This document shows positions 34,541 to 35,803 of a stretch of DNA of 35,803 nt, piece after piece. Each line of letters starts with the position of its first letter. The first letter of the stretch is position 1. The DNA is from Anaerolineae bacterium (GTDB taxonomy: Bacteria; Chloroflexota; Anaerolineae; Anaerolineales; Anaerolineaceae). The translations under genes were made by a program, and so were the position numbers. The stretch covers positions 1-35,803 of the forward strand of contig JABLXM010000009.1 of the NCBI GenBank assembly GCA_013177815.1, read 5' to 3'. The notes under the pieces were generated by a model that saw nothing but the letters and a program-made list of their open reading frames with translations, searched no databases and had not been told where the DNA came from.

Positions 34541-35779
34541 ATGGCTGTCACCTGTCCCAAATGCGGTAAGCCGGTCCGTCCGGGTTCGAAATTCTGCAGC
34601 AAATGCGGCGCGGAGATGCCCGGGACTTTGCCACTTTCCAAAATGGCGCAACCAGCGCCGCCAACGCCGCCCGACCTGGGCGCCTGCCCGCACTGCGGTA
34701 AACCGATCCGCCCGGGCGCCAAATTCTGCCCTAACTGCGGCAAAGGGATCGCTGCCGCCGAGGCGCCAGCAGCGCCGCCGGCGACGGATGGCACCGCGAG
34801 CACACCCCAGCCCCCCGCGGCGCCGGCGGCGGAGCCAGTGCCGCCCGCCCCCCAGGTCAAGACGACGCCCCAGCCGGCGGCGGGTGCGCCGCCCAAAACC
34901 GGCGCCGAAGCTGCCCGCGGCAAACATCCTGGCGGCAAGAAATGGCTGCTGCTGGTCATCGCGGGCATGCTGCTGCTCGCCTGCCTGGCGCTGATCATCA
35001 CCGCCTTCTTCCTGCGCGACCAGTTGCCCATCCCCTTCCTGCAAAACGCCACCGAAACGCCCACGGTTACCGCCACTGCAACCGAAACGATCACCCCCAC
35101 GCTCGAACCCAGCTCCACCAGCACCGCCATTCCAACCCACACCGTCACGGTTGCGCCAACCGCAACAGCCACACCGGCGGTGACCGGCACCGAAACCGCC
35201 GGGACCACCGCACCCGAAGCGCCAGCGGCGTTGTTCGAGGATGATTTCGCCGCCGGCTGGGAGAAGAACTGGATCGCCTGGGGAGCGCCGCCGGTGGTGG
35301 GCGGCGAATCAATCTCGCTTTCACTGGAGAGCGCGGCTCTCAACGACGCCGGCATCGCCACCCGTGAGACGATAGCGATCGAAGAAGGCGTCACATTCGA
35401 ATTTTCTATCAAATTGAACGGCACCAGCCCGCAGGACGTGATCTTCTTCGATTGGAGCGCCGGCAAGGAAAGCCGCAAAGCGGGCGATCCGCCGGGGACC
35501 ATTCACGCCCAAATCGGCGCGGGCGTAATGCAGCTTGGTGTGGCAGACTCGGCTGACACCTACAAAAGTTGTGCTCCCAAACCGTTCTCTGGCGTCGATG
35601 TCCATATCTACCAGATCACCATCGAACCGGATTGGCGCTTGGTCTTCAAACAGGACGGCAAGGAAGTGTGCGCGCTGCAAGCCGAACCCTACACGGGCAG
35701 CGCAGTGCCAGCCGGCATTCTCTCGTTCACCGGTCGCGGCACGCTGGACGATATCCGCGTTGACAAGGACGAACGATGA
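34541..35779 (+). CDS. Double zinc ribbon, single-TM protein with external beta-sandwich domain
   Basis: 412-residue protein. Two N-terminal C4 zinc ribbons (C5/C8/C19/C22 and C49/C52/C63/C66), a Pro/Ala linker, one TM helix (134-158), a Thr/Pro-rich stalk (170-220; repeats of TAT, TET and TPT) and a C-terminal domain (about 222-412) of beta-sandwich character (LFEDDFAAGWEKNWIAWG; ISLSLES; FEFSIKLNGTSP; YQITIEPDWRLVFKQDG), which resembles LamG/concanavalin-like carbohydrate-binding folds. Topology is ribbons inside, beta-sandwich outside, the mirror of a classical receptor. AAGGAGG lies 5 nt before the ATG at 34541. It may be the surface sensor of the island. The fold call is by sequence style only. 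Confidence 0.87.
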   Translation: MAVTCPKCGKPVRPGSKFCSKCGAEMPGTLPLSKMAQPAPPTPPDLGACPHCGKPIRPGAKFCPNCGKGIAAAEAPAAPPATDGTASTPQPPAAPAAEPVPPAPQVKTTPQPAAGAPPKTGAEAARGKHPGGKKWLLLVIAGMLLLACLALIITAFFLRDQLPIPFLQNATETPTVTATATETITPTLEPSSTSTAIPTHTVTVAPTATATPAVTGTETAGTTAPEAPAALFEDDFAAGWEKNWIAWGAPPVVGGESISLSLESAALNDAGIATRETIAIEEGVTFEFSIKLNGTSPQDVIFFDWSAGKESRKAGDPPGTIHAQIGAGVMQLGVADSADTYKSCAPKPFSGVDVHIYQITIEPDWRLVFKQDGKEVCALQAEPYTGSAVPAGILSFTGRGTLDDIRVDKDER

Positions 35780-35803
35780 CGCGCATTGCGCCTGATTTGA
35801 CCA
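35776..35803 (+). CDS. Start of a further gene, cut by the right edge
   Basis: An ATG at 35776 overlaps the stop of the preceding gene (ATGA), with AAGGA 6 nt upstream. Nine codons (MTRIAPDLT) are visible. The product cannot be recognised; the overlap suggests that the operon continues. Confidence 0.5.

Noticed and set aside
34066-35502. 478-codon antisense reading frame over the last genes
   Set aside because: It lies opposite two well-supported plus-strand genes, is rich in Gly/Ala/Val as expected from the reverse of GC-rich coding DNA, and has no recognisable domain or ribosome site.
12141-35803. Ter-type tellurite/stress operon
   Set aside because: Kinase, PP2C and VWA genes fit TerY-P triads, but no TerA, TerB, TerC, TerD or TerZ-like protein occurs in the window.
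12141-35803. Type VI secretion phospho-regulation (PpkA/PppA/Fha)
   Set aside because: No structural T6SS gene (VipA/B, VgrG, ClpV, TssJ-M) is present.

Overview
The window reads as chromosomal DNA from a GC-rich, Gram-positive-like or monoderm bacterium, most plausibly a member of the Chloroflexota (class Anaerolineae). This is an inference from protein style: DppABCDF-type transporters with Anaerolineae-like lipoprotein receptors, kinases and phosphatases fused to C4 zinc ribbons, FHA domains and long Pro/Ala-rich linkers. No rRNA, tRNA, IS element, phage gene or CRISPR array was seen, so the taxonomic call is soft.

Region 1 (1-9108, all minus strand) holds two tandem peptide/nickel-type ABC importer operons. 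The left one reads receptor lipoprotein (2994-1345), DppB-type permease (1243-212) and the start of a DppC-type permease cut by the window edge. The right one is complete: receptor lipoprotein (9108-7435), DppB, DppC, DppD and DppF (ending at 3202). In both, a perfect GC-rich inverted repeat sits between the receptor gene and the first permease gene. The receptor of the right operon is circularly permuted: the block that is normally at the mature N-terminus lies at its C-terminus.

Region 2 (9109-12062) has an AT-rich 339-bp gap, then a divergent pair: an FAD-dependent oxidase with the signature motifs of alkyl-DHAP synthase (AGPS, ether lipid synthesis), and a YwaF/TMEM164-type membrane protein. 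Both families have links to ether lipids, so the pairing may be meaningful.

Region 3 (12078 to the right edge, all plus strand) is one long phospho-signalling island starting at a near-consensus sigma-70-type promoter (TTGACC-17-TATAAT). In order it encodes: a membrane FHA protein; a zinc-ribbon/pseudokinase/PP2C fusion; a Ser/Thr kinase fused to a 19-coil parallel beta-helix; a VWA protein; two zinc-ribbon FHA proteins; a zinc-ribbon/FHA/FHA/ABC exporter; a PP2C phosphatase; a multi-zinc-finger DA1-like metallopeptidase; a second VWA protein; a kinase with four zinc ribbons and a C-terminal membrane anchor; a second zinc-ribbon/pseudokinase/PP2C fusion; two tandem VWA paralogues; a membrane VWA protein with cytosolic zinc ribbons; a glycine-rich membrane protein with a divergent FHA domain; and a zinc-ribbon/TM/beta-sandwich surface protein. 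A further reading frame begins at the edge. The set contains writers (two kinases), erasers (three PP2C domains), readers (six FHA domains), VWA scaffolds (five), a protease and an exporter. It looks like an expanded relative of the known VWA-PP2C-kinase (TerY-P) triads, but without Ter genes and with several unusual fusions. What it senses and does is not known from the sequence.
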